A stretch of 63,375 bases of DNA. Source: Clostridia bacterium (GTDB taxonomy: Bacteria; Bacillota; Clostridia; Oscillospirales; SIG627). Positions 7,722-15,703 of the stretch are shown piece by piece (position 1 is the first letter of the stretch; each line of letters begins with the position of its first letter). Where the stretch lies: contig JAFUKG010000012.1 in NCBI GenBank assembly GCA_017467865.1, forward strand, positions 1-63,375. The letters run 5' to 3'. The notes below the pieces were generated by a model, which worked only from the letters and a program-made list of their open reading frames with translations, was not told where the DNA came from and made no database searches. Position numbers and translations under genes: made by a program.

Positions 7722-8708
7722 TTACTTCAAGTCCTCAAGGTCGTATGCCTGAGACCAAGCCAGGTTACCTTTAGCATCACGGAAAACGAGTCTGAAATAG
7801 CCGTCGGTGTCCTTAAGGGTGAATTTGCCGTCATTGATATTTTCGCCGTTTATGGCACAGCGTCTTCTGCCCTCGGTCATAAGAGATACCTTTACACAAT
7901 CTGAGCATTCAAAGAAGACCTCTCCGTTTTCGTATACAAGACTCTTTATTTCAGGGCCTGTTGAAGCATAAAAATATCCGTAGCGGAGTGCGTTGAAGAT
8001 AGTGTCATAATCAAGCTTTTCAGCATTTATAACAGTAAATCCGCCGAAACGGTCATTTTCGGAGTGGTTATCGTCGGCAGCCGAGCAGAATACCTTTTTA
8101 CCTGCTCTCAGCATTTCTTCAAATACGTGCTCATCTCCGTGTCCGCCGCTGTTTACTACCGAATGGTTGTAAAGCTCAACTGCCCAAACACCCTCAAGTC
8201 CTATGTAGTCACGCTCGGTTTCCAGCGACCATGAGGGGTGGTTGAAGGAAACAAGATACCCTCTCTTGTTGGCTTCTCTTATCATCTTGTTGATGCCGCG
8301 AGTGGTGTGCTGTCTCTTCCATTCCTTCTCAAATTTGATAAGATGGCGGTTTTCGTCGGTCACGTAGTGGTCGTATATGGAAGAATAACAAGGGGAGTTA
8401 TTGTTGTGAGGGTCGGGAGAATAAAAATTCAGATGACAAACCTTCATTTTTAAATTTTTGAGGGTAGACTGTCTCGGATATTCCTTTATTGCTACCTCGG
8501 TAGAGGTGATGGCGAGGAAATTATCGTCATTTAAGTCCGAGTTGTCGATAACGTGCTCGTGGTCGGTATAAGCGATAACCGAATAGCCCTTTTCCTTGTA
8601 GCTTTCTTTTACCTCTTCCCTTGTCATCTTTCCGTCAGAAAGAGTGGTGTGACAGTGAAGATTAGCCTTGTAAAAATTCAGATTTTTATCAATAAGAACT
8701 TCTTTCAT
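7722..8708 (-). CDS. PHP domain metal-dependent phosphoesterase
   Basis: A 328-residue protein with the polymerase-and-histidinol-phosphatase fold. The first metal motif HCH is at residues 18-20 (ANLHCHTTLSDGK), the second is YTDHEH near 48, and further His/Asp ligands appear in SFNHPSW and in SAADDNH near 210. The family hydrolyses phosphate esters, sometimes nucleotides. The ATG at 8708 with an AAGGAGA ribosome binding site is preferred to an upstream in-frame ATG at 8765. The C-terminal ~80 residues look like a beta-rich accessory domain. It precedes the AEC transporter gene. Confidence 0.88.
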   Translation of the reverse strand: MKEVLIDKNLNFYKANLHCHTTLSDGKMTREEVKESYKEKGYSVIAYTDHEHVIDNSDLNDDNFLAITSTEVAIKEYPRQSTLKNLKMKVCHLNFYSPDPHNNNSPCYSSIYDHYVTDENRHLIKFEKEWKRQHTTRGINKMIREANKRGYLVSFNHPSWSLETERDYIGLEGVWAVELYNHSVVNSGGHGDEHVFEEMLRAGKKVFCSAADDNHSENDRFGGFTVINAEKLDYDTIFNALRYGYFYASTGPEIKSLVYENGEVFFECSDCVKVSLMTEGRRRCAINGENINDGKFTLKDTDGYFRLVFRDAKGNLAWSQAYDLEDLK

Positions 8709-8821
8709 AATTATTTCTCCTTTTTGTTTCTTCCTATATTGTAGCACGAAACACGAAAAAATCAAGAGTAAGTTTACCTTGGTTTTTAGTCCCCAAAAAA
8801 GATGGCAGTGAATGGCAGTGA

Positions 8822-8914
8822 CGTGTCATTGAATGGATTGACGAAACAACGATAAGCATTAACGGTAAAGAATTAAACGTATTAACAGACAGTTGCGACT
8901 GGAGAGACGAATAG
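8822..8914 (+). pseudogene. 3' remnant of an unidentified gene before the Rhs array
   Basis: An open frame of 30 codons (ending in the segment ISINGKELNVLTDSCDWRDE, stop TAG at 8912) follows an in-frame stop at 8819 and has no start codon. The regular composition suggests the C-terminus of a protein, perhaps a lost immunity gene, cut off during cassette exchange. It ends 14 bases before the first C5GAGG hairpin. The family was not recognised. Confidence 0.4.
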
Positions 8915-8927
8915 TTTTACCCAAAGA

Positions 8928-8953
8928 CCCCCGAGGATTATCCTCGGGGGTAC
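8928..8953 (+). terminator. Rhs-array hairpin 1
   Basis: CCCCCGAGGA and TCCTCGGGGG pair around a 3-base loop. Three further near-copies lie at 10466, 14290 and 15633, each after a cassette's last gene. Confidence 0.7.
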
Positions 8954-8958
8954 CTTTG

Positions 8959-8987
8959 TTGACGGAATAAAAAACGTATGATATAAT
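8959..8987 (+). promoter_or_regulatory. Promoter of Rhs cassette 1
   Basis: TTGACG and TATAAT with a 17-base spacer lie immediately before the conserved Rhs core end. The same promoter, with small spacer changes, precedes cassette 3 at 14322. Confidence 0.65.
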
Positions 8988-8994
8988 CGTAATA

Positions 8995-9873
8995 GCGAAC
9001 CCAAGCGGTACAACCCTCGCCCGCTACAGCTACGACGCATGGGGTAAGTGTACGATAACCGAGGACACCACAGAAGTGGATATCGCAACCGTCAACCCCT
9101 ACCGCTACCGATCATACTACTATGACTCAGAGACAGCACTCTACTATCTCCAGAGCAGATACTATGACCCTGAGACGGGAAGATTCTTGAATGCGGACGA
9201 GGCAATTTATCTTACAATATTCGACAGTATTTTGAATATGAATCTTTTTGCGTATTGTCAGAATAATCCTGTTAATATGGTAGATGTAACAGGCGGAATT
9301 CCTAGATGGATAATTACAGGAGTTATTAATCTTGCAAACGCAACAGGTATAAAGGCTTATACGTGGTCATTGTATCAGGTTGCAAAAAATTCTATCGCAA
9401 TTGCAGCCAATGTATTTTTAGCAAGCAAAGGTTATAAATTATCATGTGCGTTATTTAATCATGGAATGTGGGGGAATGGAAGAAAGCCGGGTGCATCTAT
9501 TAATAAATTAATTAAAAAAAGGCTTAAAAATTCTAGCTCTATGAAAAAAGCAATATCTGATATATTAGCAAGTGAAACAGGTGATTACATTGACAAAACA
9601 AGCTGGGTTGAATTTATAGCAAACAATAAAACAAACGCAGACTTGTACTATTCTTTACAACACGTTACTTTTAAAGTGAAAGGTGAAAAAATAGAAGGTG
9701 TTTGGAATTTAAAGGTAACTGTTTCAAATTGTTATGATTTTGATAGCATACGTTCTTTTTCAAATTTGTCGTTTGGAAATGCTGCAAATGATTTAGGGTG
9801 GGCAATGCAAAGAATAGGTATGATGATTCCCTATAACATATCAGTTACTTACAGTGTAAAGGTGAATGAATGA
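8995..9873 (+). CDS. Orphan Rhs C-terminal toxin cassette 1 (no start codon)
   Basis: The frame is open from 8971 and carries the last ~68 codons of an Rhs core (NPSGTTLARYSYDAWGK ... YDPETGRFLNADEA) followed by a ~220-residue unique tip. No ATG precedes the core part; the first in-frame GTG (9076) has no ribosome binding site, so it looks like a silent or displaced tip. The tip has a hydrophobic stretch, then a C-terminal domain with NADLYYSLQHVTFKV, CYDFDSIR and IPYNISVTYSVKV. The Y-D-F signature and the lipoprotein partner recall colicin-M-like lipid II hydrolases, but the usual His-Arg pair is not evident. The next gene overlaps by 4 bases (ATGA), as toxin-immunity pairs often do. Confidence 0.75.
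   Translation, partial: ANPSGTTLARYSYDAWGKCTITEDTTEVDIATVNPYRYRSYYYDSETALYYLQSRYYDPETGRFLNADEAIYLTIFDSILNMNLFAYCQNNPVNMVDVTGGIPRWIITGVINLANATGIKAYTWSLYQVAKNSIAIAANVFLASKGYKLSCALFNHGMWGNGRKPGASINKLIKKRLKNSSSMKKAISDILASETGDYIDKTSWVEFIANNKTNADLYYSLQHVTFKVKGEKIEGVWNLKVTVSNCYDFDSIRSFSNLSFGNAANDLGWAMQRIGMMIPYNISVTYSVKVNE
8998..9203 (+). repeat. Rhs core-end homology block, copy 1 of 3
   Basis: This 206-base block is shared, without gaps and with few differences, with 12346-12551 and 14361-14566. A 45-base run starting at 9091 is identical to runs starting at 12439 and 14454. It gives the three cassettes a common substrate for homologous recombination upstream of unrelated tips. Confidence 0.85.
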
Positions 9874-10448
9874 AGAAAAACATTGTTATAATAATGATTT
9901 TTACTATGTTATCTTTTTGCTCTTGTAATAGGGAGTTTATATCGATTGAGCAGTCAAAGGAAAATTTTTCAATCTATCAACAATCTTTACAAGAAGTTGT
10001 TGAAAAATACGACCTTGATTTGAAGGAAGTTGAAGTACAAGATACTTATAGAGATTTTAGCATAACCTTTCAAAATTCTGAAATTTTGATTAGATTGGAT
10101 AATAGTGCTATTGCTTCAAACGAAGGAGTAGAAAGTTTTAGTATTGATTATTATTTAACAAAAGATAACACAGATGAACTACGGGAAGAGTTTAACATTA
10201 ATTTGTTTGTAGATCTAGTCAATTGTATTTCAGGCAAAACAATTTCGGAAGATATTTGTGATGAATTTTTAAATGCGTCAGAAGAGAAATATTCTGCTGA
10301 AAAATATGGTTACAAAAAGATTGATGGAGTAAATATCGCAAAAATGCATTCTTTCAATTTTTTTGAAGATTGGATAATCTTTTACGAATCTAAATCCGAT
10401 GAAGAACTTTTGTCATTTGGCGGATTGAGTTTACACTTAAAAAGCTAA
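9870..10448 (+). CDS. Candidate lipoprotein immunity protein of cassette 1
   Basis: A 192-residue protein with a lipoprotein-type signal peptide: basic KK, a hydrophobic run IVIIMIFTMLSF, and Cys at 17 and 19. The mature part is acidic with no recognised domain. The ATG overlaps the stop of the toxin tip (ATGA), giving tight coupling. Being anchored outside the membrane, it would protect against a toxin acting at the cell surface or during entry. The immunity role is inferred from position only. Base composition is AT-rich like the tip, unlike the GC-richer Rhs core. Confidence 0.65.
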   Translation: MKKNIVIIMIFTMLSFCSCNREFISIEQSKENFSIYQQSLQEVVEKYDLDLKEVEVQDTYRDFSITFQNSEILIRLDNSAIASNEGVESFSIDYYLTKDNTDELREEFNINLFVDLVNCISGKTISEDICDEFLNASEEKYSAEKYGYKKIDGVNIAKMHSFNFFEDWIIFYESKSDEELLSFGGLSLHLKS

Positions 10449-10449
10449 A

Positions 10450-13188
10450 ATGGGAATTATTTTTGCCCCCGAGGATTATCCTCGGGGGTTCCCTTTTACC
10501 GACGGCACAACCGAAGAGCACTTTGCCGACTTTTCACCAAGCGTCAGCGATTGGCAGTACGCGTCTGTTCAGTTCTCCAAGGAAAAGTACAAAGCGGTGA
10601 ATAATATCACAGTGTATTGCGACTATAACTATCAGTCGGGCTCCGCTTACTTTGATGCCCTTGAGCTTACTCGCGACTATATCGAAACGGGACTCAGCTC
10701 CGCTGATTTCGACGGTAACGATTCTTCCACCGAGGGAGACACCTCTTATGACGTGGAAATAGACGAGGCAAAGGACGCTTTCGGCAATATCATCACCGAA
10801 ACAACTCATACTAATGCCTTTAGCGAGGGTGTCATCTACCGCTCCTTTGAATATGACGAAAGCGGAAATAACCTTGTGAAGGAAACCGACCCCCGAGGAA
10901 ATGCCACAACCTACGTGGTGGACGAGGAAACCTCCCGCAATACAACCGTCATTGACCGTTGCGGTAATAGAACAAGCTACTCCTATGACGGCGCGGGTAG
11001 AGTGAATAGCATTATGACCTCAGACTCCGATAACTTCCTGTTGTCAAGAGTCGCTTACTCCTATGACCCTCTTGATAATATTACCGAGATATCAAGAAAC
11101 GACGGCCAGAAGTATACCCTTGCCTATGACTCCTACCGAAACCTTGAATCCATCGGTATCGACGGACGTGACTCAAAGCTCATTACCTATACCCGCCGAA
11201 GCAATAACGGCAGAGTAAAGAAGATAGCCTATGCCAACGGCGACTATATGAAGGCAAGCTATAATAATATGGGCTATATGATTTCCGAAAAATGGTATGA
11301 CTCAAACGATACCTTAAAGTATGAATATATCTACTCCTACGACAACGAGGGCAATATAGTCAAAACGATTGACAATGGAAACCTAAGAGAGTATAATTAT
11401 TTATACGACGAGGGTAATATCGTACGCTCCACAGAGTATGATATCTCAGGCGGTACAAAGACAAGACTTGCCACTATCTTCTACGTGTATAACGAAGCGG
11501 GAGAGCTTGTAAGAAAGAGAATAGTTCCCGCAGAAGGAAACGAGCAGGTATATCAGCTTACAAATGCAGATAACGAAAGTGAAGCAACACTCACGTCTCT
11601 TGACGCAAGCTATATCGCAAAGACTACTACCGATAACCTTGGCAGAAAGATAACCGATACTCTCGGCGACCTCACAAAGAGCTATACCTACTATTCGGGA
11701 GAGGCAACAGAGGAGCATAAGGCGAACGGCTTAAACTTCGGTTACGCCACAACTCAGCTTGTGAAGAAGATTACCTACTCCGACGGAAGAGAGCTGCAGT
11801 ACGTATATGATAACGAAGAGCGTATAACAGCGGTAGGTGACAGCCTTGACCAAAGTGTGACAGTATATACCTACGACGCTCTCGGTCAGCTCACAAGCGA
11901 GGTAAAGAATGACGTCACAGTCAATACTATGACCTACGACGATTATGGAAACATTAAGTCCAAGAACGGTAAGACTTACACCTACGGAAATTCCTATTGG
12001 AAGGATTTGCTCACCTCTTACAACGGAAGCTCCATAACCTACGATGAACAGGGCAACCCCACAAACTATATGGGAACAGCTCTCGTATGGGAAAAGGGCA
12101 GACAGCTAAAGAGCTTTGGTACTACTACCTATAAGTACAACGCAAACGGCGTAAGAATCTGCAAGAGCGTAGGTACCACAGAACATCACTATATCCTCGA
12201 CGGTACAAAGATACTGAAAGAGACTTGGGGCACTAATACCATAATACCTCTCTACGATAACGAAGAGAGTGTCTGCGGAATCGTCTATAACGGCACAGTA
12301 TACTACTTCGTGAAGAACCTGCAGGGCGACGTAATATCTATTACCAACCCCAGCGGTACAACCCTCGCCCGCTACAGCTACGACGCATGGGGTAAGTGTA
12401 CTATAACCGAGGATACTACAACAGTAGGTATCGCCACAGTCAACCCCTACCGCTACCGATCATACTACTATGACTCAGAGACAAGACTCTACTATCTCCA
12501 GAGCAGATACTATGACCCTGAGACGGGTAGGTTCTTGAATGCGGACGAGGCGGGAATGGCTGTTAGAAAGTCTGTAGCTATGAGAAGCAATCTTTTTGCA
12601 TATTGCTTTAATTCCGTTACCAATAGTATTGATCCTTTGGGATTAGACGCAATTTGGTTGCAAGCTACCAAAAGTGTATTTGGGCTTGGGCACACTGGAT
12701 TGATTTTCCAACACAAAAATAAATGGTATTATTGGTATTGGGGTGCAGATTTTGAGATAACATCTCACGACGCTTTAGAAGCAATTGTTATTTCAACATC
12801 TATTAGTAATTCTTTAATTGTTGGCAAATCTTTGGCTGTCTTTATATCTGCTGTTATAACAAAATATATGTTGGAAGAGTTAAAAGTGAAAAAGGATTTA
12901 AATAAAAACAGCGCAAAAAAAGAGGCTAATAAACTGTATACAAGCGGAAAATTCGATAAATCGTTTTATATTAGAGGAAATTTTGATAAAGCGTACAGTT
13001 ATTACAAAGGATTAACCGTTAAAAAGAATTACGATCTTCTAAAAAACAATTGTATGCAAACAACGGTTACTGGGTTGTGTAGGGGAAAGTTTAAAAGCAA
13101 CAATTTTCTCAATAAAATAAGGATGAACATTGCAAAATCGATGACCATTCCGAACTTAGCTTATAACTATTTAAAAAACTTTTTCTAA
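10450..13188 (+). CDS. Rhs-family polymorphic toxin, N-terminally truncated (cassette 2)
   Basis: The frame gives 912 residues, far short of a full Rhs/WapA protein; there is no signal peptide. Its first residues are encoded by the hairpin itself and lack a ribosome binding site. Residues ~20-90 look like an interior beta-sandwich (WQYASVQFSKEKYKAVNNITVYCDY). Residues ~130-690 are YD repeats (YSYDGAGRV, YTYDALGQLTSEV and similar), ending in the core motif YYDPETGRFLNADEAG near 697. The tip (~703-912) has GLGHTGLIFQHKNKWYYWYWG and YDLLKNNCMQTTV. A His early and a Cys in an NNC context is the arrangement of permuted papain-like (NlpC/P60-LRAT) amidases. It may be an unexpressed recombination donor or a truncated relic. 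Confidence 0.85.
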   Translation: MGIIFAPEDYPRGFPFTDGTTEEHFADFSPSVSDWQYASVQFSKEKYKAVNNITVYCDYNYQSGSAYFDALELTRDYIETGLSSADFDGNDSSTEGDTSYDVEIDEAKDAFGNIITETTHTNAFSEGVIYRSFEYDESGNNLVKETDPRGNATTYVVDEETSRNTTVIDRCGNRTSYSYDGAGRVNSIMTSDSDNFLLSRVAYSYDPLDNITEISRNDGQKYTLAYDSYRNLESIGIDGRDSKLITYTRRSNNGRVKKIAYANGDYMKASYNNMGYMISEKWYDSNDTLKYEYIYSYDNEGNIVKTIDNGNLREYNYLYDEGNIVRSTEYDISGGTKTRLATIFYVYNEAGELVRKRIVPAEGNEQVYQLTNADNESEATLTSLDASYIAKTTTDNLGRKITDTLGDLTKSYTYYSGEATEEHKANGLNFGYATTQLVKKITYSDGRELQYVYDNEERITAVGDSLDQSVTVYTYDALGQLTSEVKNDVTVNTMTYDDYGNIKSKNGKTYTYGNSYWKDLLTSYNGSSITYDEQGNPTNYMGTALVWEKGRQLKSFGTTTYKYNANGVRICKSVGTTEHHYILDGTKILKETWGTNTIIPLYDNEESVCGIVYNGTVYYFVKNLQGDVISITNPSGTTLARYSYDAWGKCTITEDTTTVGIATVNPYRYRSYYYDSETRLYYLQSRYYDPETGRFLNADEAGMAVRKSVAMRSNLFAYCFNSVTNSIDPLGLDAIWLQATKSVFGLGHTGLIFQHKNKWYYWYWGADFEITSHDALEAIVISTSISNSLIVGKSLAVFISAVITKYMLEELKVKKDLNKNSAKKEANKLYTSGKFDKSFYIRGNFDKAYSYYKGLTVKKNYDLLKNNCMQTTVTGLCRGKFKSNNFLNKIRMNIAKSMTIPNLAYNYLKNFF
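10466..10488 (+). terminator. Rhs-array hairpin 2
   Basis: The same C5GAGG-TTATC-type hairpin as at 8928 lies 18 bases after the lipoprotein stop. It forms the first codons of the long Rhs frame that follows, which shows that this frame was cut at the cassette boundary. Confidence 0.65.
12346..12551 (+). repeat. Rhs core-end homology block, copy 2 of 3
   Basis: This is the internal counterpart in the longest cassette. Sequence divergence among the three copies begins right after the codons for NADEA, so the variable tips start at the same point. Confidence 0.85.
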
Positions 13189-13200
13189 CTAGGAGTAACA

Positions 13201-14280
13201 ATGAGAACGACATTTAAAGCAGGAGTATGTAGCTTTTTGGGAATTGCTACTTTGATTATTATTGTATTAGTAGGGTATATTGTATCATGCTTTGTAGATA
13301 ATCAGATACTTAACGAAGATATGTCATTTTCGCTAAATTATAATAATATTTCTGCTGGATACAGTTCTTATTGGGTGGCTAATAGTAAAGTTTATTTTAG
13401 TGATAACGTAGGATATTTATATCCGTACTATGAAATCACAAAAGAAGGCAAAGAGAAAATAGCTTTTGTTGGAGGACCGTCCAGTCATGGTATTCAAACA
13501 TATGGTGACAAGGTATACATATATGATATATCCGGAGATAAAGTACGAATCAGAGAGTATCTTGCTTCTACAAGAACAAAGACATCTACGATAATTGCAA
13601 ACAAACTAAGTGAAGGAATCGGCATAATTTTACAGTGTTTTGTTATTGAAAGATACGCATATGTTTTGACACACGAAGATTCTGTAAAAACATTAACAAA
13701 AATATCTCTTGATACCAAATCCTTTGAGGAAATTTGTTCGGATATTATCAGTGTTGGAGTTATGAATGGATCTGTTGTTTACTTAACCGAAAAAGAGAAT
13801 GTTTATAATGTGTTCAAATACGACCCCGAAACACTTTCTTCAACCCTTATAGGAGAGTTTTATTCGGACATATATACTTTAGGACTTTTTGTTGATGGTA
13901 ATTATACATCAAATAGTATAATTTTATTTGATACAGACTATGAGAAAAACACATCAAAAATTCTGTTGTATAATCTTGAGGATAACACATTAAAAGACTT
14001 TACTGTTGATTTTATTGTATCTTCAATGATAGCATATGAAAATAATGCATTTTGTGTTGTTACCACAGAGTTTCATGACGAAGATTCAGGCAAAGACAAA
14101 AACGTGTTATATAAAATGGATATAGACGGAGGAACATTTGAAAAGCTCGACGATATCGAGGGAATGGTGAATTTGTTTGTAACCTCTGACGATGATGTTT
14201 TTGTTTCTTCTTCTTCCTTTAACGGATTGAGACATTACAGAGGCAATGGAGAATACACTCAAGCCATAAAAGCGAAATAA
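13201..14280 (+). CDS. Candidate membrane-anchored beta-propeller immunity protein of cassette 2
   Basis: A 359-residue protein with a single N-terminal membrane anchor (LGIATLIIIVLVGYIVSCF) and a long outer domain. That domain has repeated beta-rich units such as KVYFSDNVGYLYPYYEI, KVYIYDISGDKVRI, SVVYLTEKENVYNVFKYD and DVFVSSSSFNGLRHY, consistent with a DUF5050-like propeller. It starts 12 bases after the toxin frame with a good TAGGAG ribosome binding site, which suggests it is the cognate immunity protein. No catalytic residues are apparent. Function is inferred from context. Confidence 0.6.
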   Translation: MRTTFKAGVCSFLGIATLIIIVLVGYIVSCFVDNQILNEDMSFSLNYNNISAGYSSYWVANSKVYFSDNVGYLYPYYEITKEGKEKIAFVGGPSSHGIQTYGDKVYIYDISGDKVRIREYLASTRTKTSTIIANKLSEGIGIILQCFVIERYAYVLTHEDSVKTLTKISLDTKSFEEICSDIISVGVMNGSVVYLTEKENVYNVFKYDPETLSSTLIGEFYSDIYTLGLFVDGNYTSNSIILFDTDYEKNTSKILLYNLEDNTLKDFTVDFIVSSMIAYENNAFCVVTTEFHDEDSGKDKNVLYKMDIDGGTFEKLDDIEGMVNLFVTSDDDVFVSSSSFNGLRHYRGNGEYTQAIKAK

Positions 14281-14289
14281 TCTCTAACC

Positions 14290-14320
14290 CCCCCGAGGAA
14301 TATCCTCGGGGGTACCTTTT
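14290..14320 (+). terminator. Rhs-array hairpin 3
   Basis: CCCCCGAGGA pairs with TCCTCGGGGG, followed by TACCTTTTG. It lies 9 bases after the stop of the propeller gene and separates cassettes 2 and 3. Confidence 0.75.
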
Positions 14321-14321
14321 G

Positions 14322-14350
14322 TTGACGGAATAAAAGATATATGATATAAT
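14322..14350 (+). promoter_or_regulatory. Promoter of Rhs cassette 3
   Basis: TTGACG, a 17-base spacer, then TATAAT. The surrounding bases match the promoter of cassette 1, including TGATATAATCG, so the promoter is part of the cassette boundary. Confidence 0.65.
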
Positions 14351-14357
14351 CGAAAAA

Positions 14358-15206
14358 GCTAACCCCAGCGGTACAACCCTTGCCCGATATAGCTACGACG
14401 CATGGGGTAAGTGCACTATAACCGAGGACACTACAACAGTAGGTATCGCCACAGTCAACCCCTACCGCTACCGATCATACTACTATGACTCAGAGACAGC
14501 ACTCTACTATCTCCAGAGCAGATACTATGACCCTGAGATTGGTAGGTTTATAAATGGGGATGAGGCGATGCTTCTTGCTTTTGGTGGTGGGAAGTTTAGT
14601 CACAACTTGTTTAATTACTGTGAAAACAATCCTGCTAATATGGTGGATAAGCAAGGAAATGTTGCTTTATTTGATGATCTGGCAGTTGTTGCATTTATAG
14701 GGCTATGTTCTTCGTTAATGTTGCTCTTAGGTTGGATGGCTACCACAGAAGTTGTACAATCTTGGATAGCTTTTTGTCAATCAGCTTCAAATGGCTTATC
14801 GTCTTTGGGAAAAGCAATTACTAGTGGCGGTACAATTGCTTGGGATTGGACAAGAAAGAGAATTAAAGTTGTAACAAAAGAAATAAAAAAATTTATTACT
14901 CTTGTTAAAGCAGACGAAAAGGTAAGAAGAAAAGTTGGCAATAAAAAGCACACATATTATGAAGCTTATTATAGTTCGGGAGTTGTTGCTGTAGGAAAAG
15001 GTATTACACAAGCAAAGGCTGTAATTAGATTAAATTCTGGTAAAAATGTATTTACTATGTTTAAGCATAATGCAAAGAAGGTATGTGCTTTGGCTGGTTC
15101 AGCAGAACCTATGTTGCATTCAAAAAAGCATAATCCCCCTAATTTTTACAATCATTATCATGTTAATAAACACATCAATTCAGCACATTGTTGGTATTTA
15201 ATTTAA
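14358..15206 (+). CDS. Orphan Rhs C-terminal toxin cassette 3 (no start codon)
   Basis: The frame is open from 14334 and encodes the core end (NPSGTTLARYSYDAWGK ... YYDPEIGRFINGDEA) and then a ~210-residue tip. The first in-frame ATG (14568) lies after the core end and would yield 212 residues. The tip begins with a hydrophobic stretch (VVAFIGLCSSLMLLLGWMA), then a Lys-rich linker, and ends in a His-rich segment HSKKHNPPNFYNHYHVNKH followed by SAHCWYLI. Closely spaced His residues at the very C-terminus resemble small nuclease tips of Rhs/CDI toxins, but no named family was recognised. A small gene with its own ribosome binding site follows after 10 bases. Confidence 0.72.
   Translation, partial: ANPSGTTLARYSYDAWGKCTITEDTTTVGIATVNPYRYRSYYYDSETALYYLQSRYYDPEIGRFINGDEAMLLAFGGGKFSHNLFNYCENNPANMVDKQGNVALFDDLAVVAFIGLCSSLMLLLGWMATTEVVQSWIAFCQSASNGLSSLGKAITSGGTIAWDWTRKRIKVVTKEIKKFITLVKADEKVRRKVGNKKHTYYEAYYSSGVVAVGKGITQAKAVIRLNSGKNVFTMFKHNAKKVCALAGSAEPMLHSKKHNPPNFYNHYHVNKHINSAHCWYLI
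14361..14566 (+). repeat. Rhs core-end homology block, copy 3 of 3
   Basis: This copy differs mainly at its 3' edge, where GRFINGDEA replaces GRFLNADEA. It lies 11 bases after the -10 box of the cassette promoter. Confidence 0.85.
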
Positions 15207-15216
15207 AAGGAGAAAA

Positions 15217-15582
15217 ATGAAATACATCGAAATTAAAGCTATAAAAAAAGAAAAATATAAAGACTTTATAAAAAGAGTGCTAAAAGAAAACGATTTTATT
15301 ATCATTTCATTGGTATGTGGTCTTATTTCAGAGGAACAAATTTTATTGGATTTTGGAGAATCTATAAAGATACCTGAAACTTGTGATTTTCATATTATTA
15401 ATATTTCAGAAATGGAAGATTTGTATTGTTATGATAATTGTTACCATAAAGCATATTCGATTTTTAGTCGGTACGATTCCCTTGAAGATTTTTTGAATTT
15501 TCATAATATTTATTGTTTGATGTTTGCTACTAAAGATAAAGTTACCGTTGTGTGTATGTGCGATGCGATTTTAGAGTTTTAA
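15217..15582 (+). CDS. Candidate cytoplasmic immunity protein of cassette 3
   Basis: A 121-residue protein with no signal peptide or membrane segment. It starts 10 bases after the toxin tip with AAAAGGAG. It is rich in Ile, Asp and Cys (for example MEDLYCYDNCYHKAY and VTVVCMCDAILEF) and resembles no family I can name. Its cytoplasmic location would fit a toxin that acts inside the cell, such as a nuclease. The immunity role is inferred from gene order. Confidence 0.55.
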   Translation: MKYIEIKAIKKEKYKDFIKRVLKENDFIIISLVCGLISEEQILLDFGESIKIPETCDFHIINISEMEDLYCYDNCYHKAYSIFSRYDSLEDFLNFHNIYCLMFATKDKVTVVCMCDAILEF

Positions 15583-15632
15583 TTTACGTTGTAACATAAG
15601 AGGCACTTTTCTGTAATTGCTTCAAAATTCTA

Positions 15633-15662
15633 CCCCCGAGGAAAAACCTCGGGGGTGTTTTT
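15633..15662 (+). terminator. Rhs-array hairpin 4 and terminator
   Basis: CCCCCGAGG pairs with CCTCGGGGG around AAAAA, followed by TGTTTTT. This is the most terminator-like of the four copies and closes the array. Confidence 0.85.
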
Positions 15663-15664
15663 AA

Positions 15665-15703
15665 AGCATCAAGAGGTTTTTAACCCTCTTGATGCTTCTT
15701 TTT
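15665..15703 (-). terminator. Terminator overlapping the symporter stop codon
   Basis: AGCATCAAGAGG pairs with CCTCTTGATGCT. The loop contains the stop codon of the leftward symporter gene. A T-rich tract follows on both sides, so it may serve both strands. Confidence 0.65.

Noticed and set aside
9076..9090. GTG at 9076 as the start of Rhs cassette 1
   Set aside because: There is no ribosome binding site, and the Rhs core homology continues upstream of it in frame; the cassette is better described as start-less.
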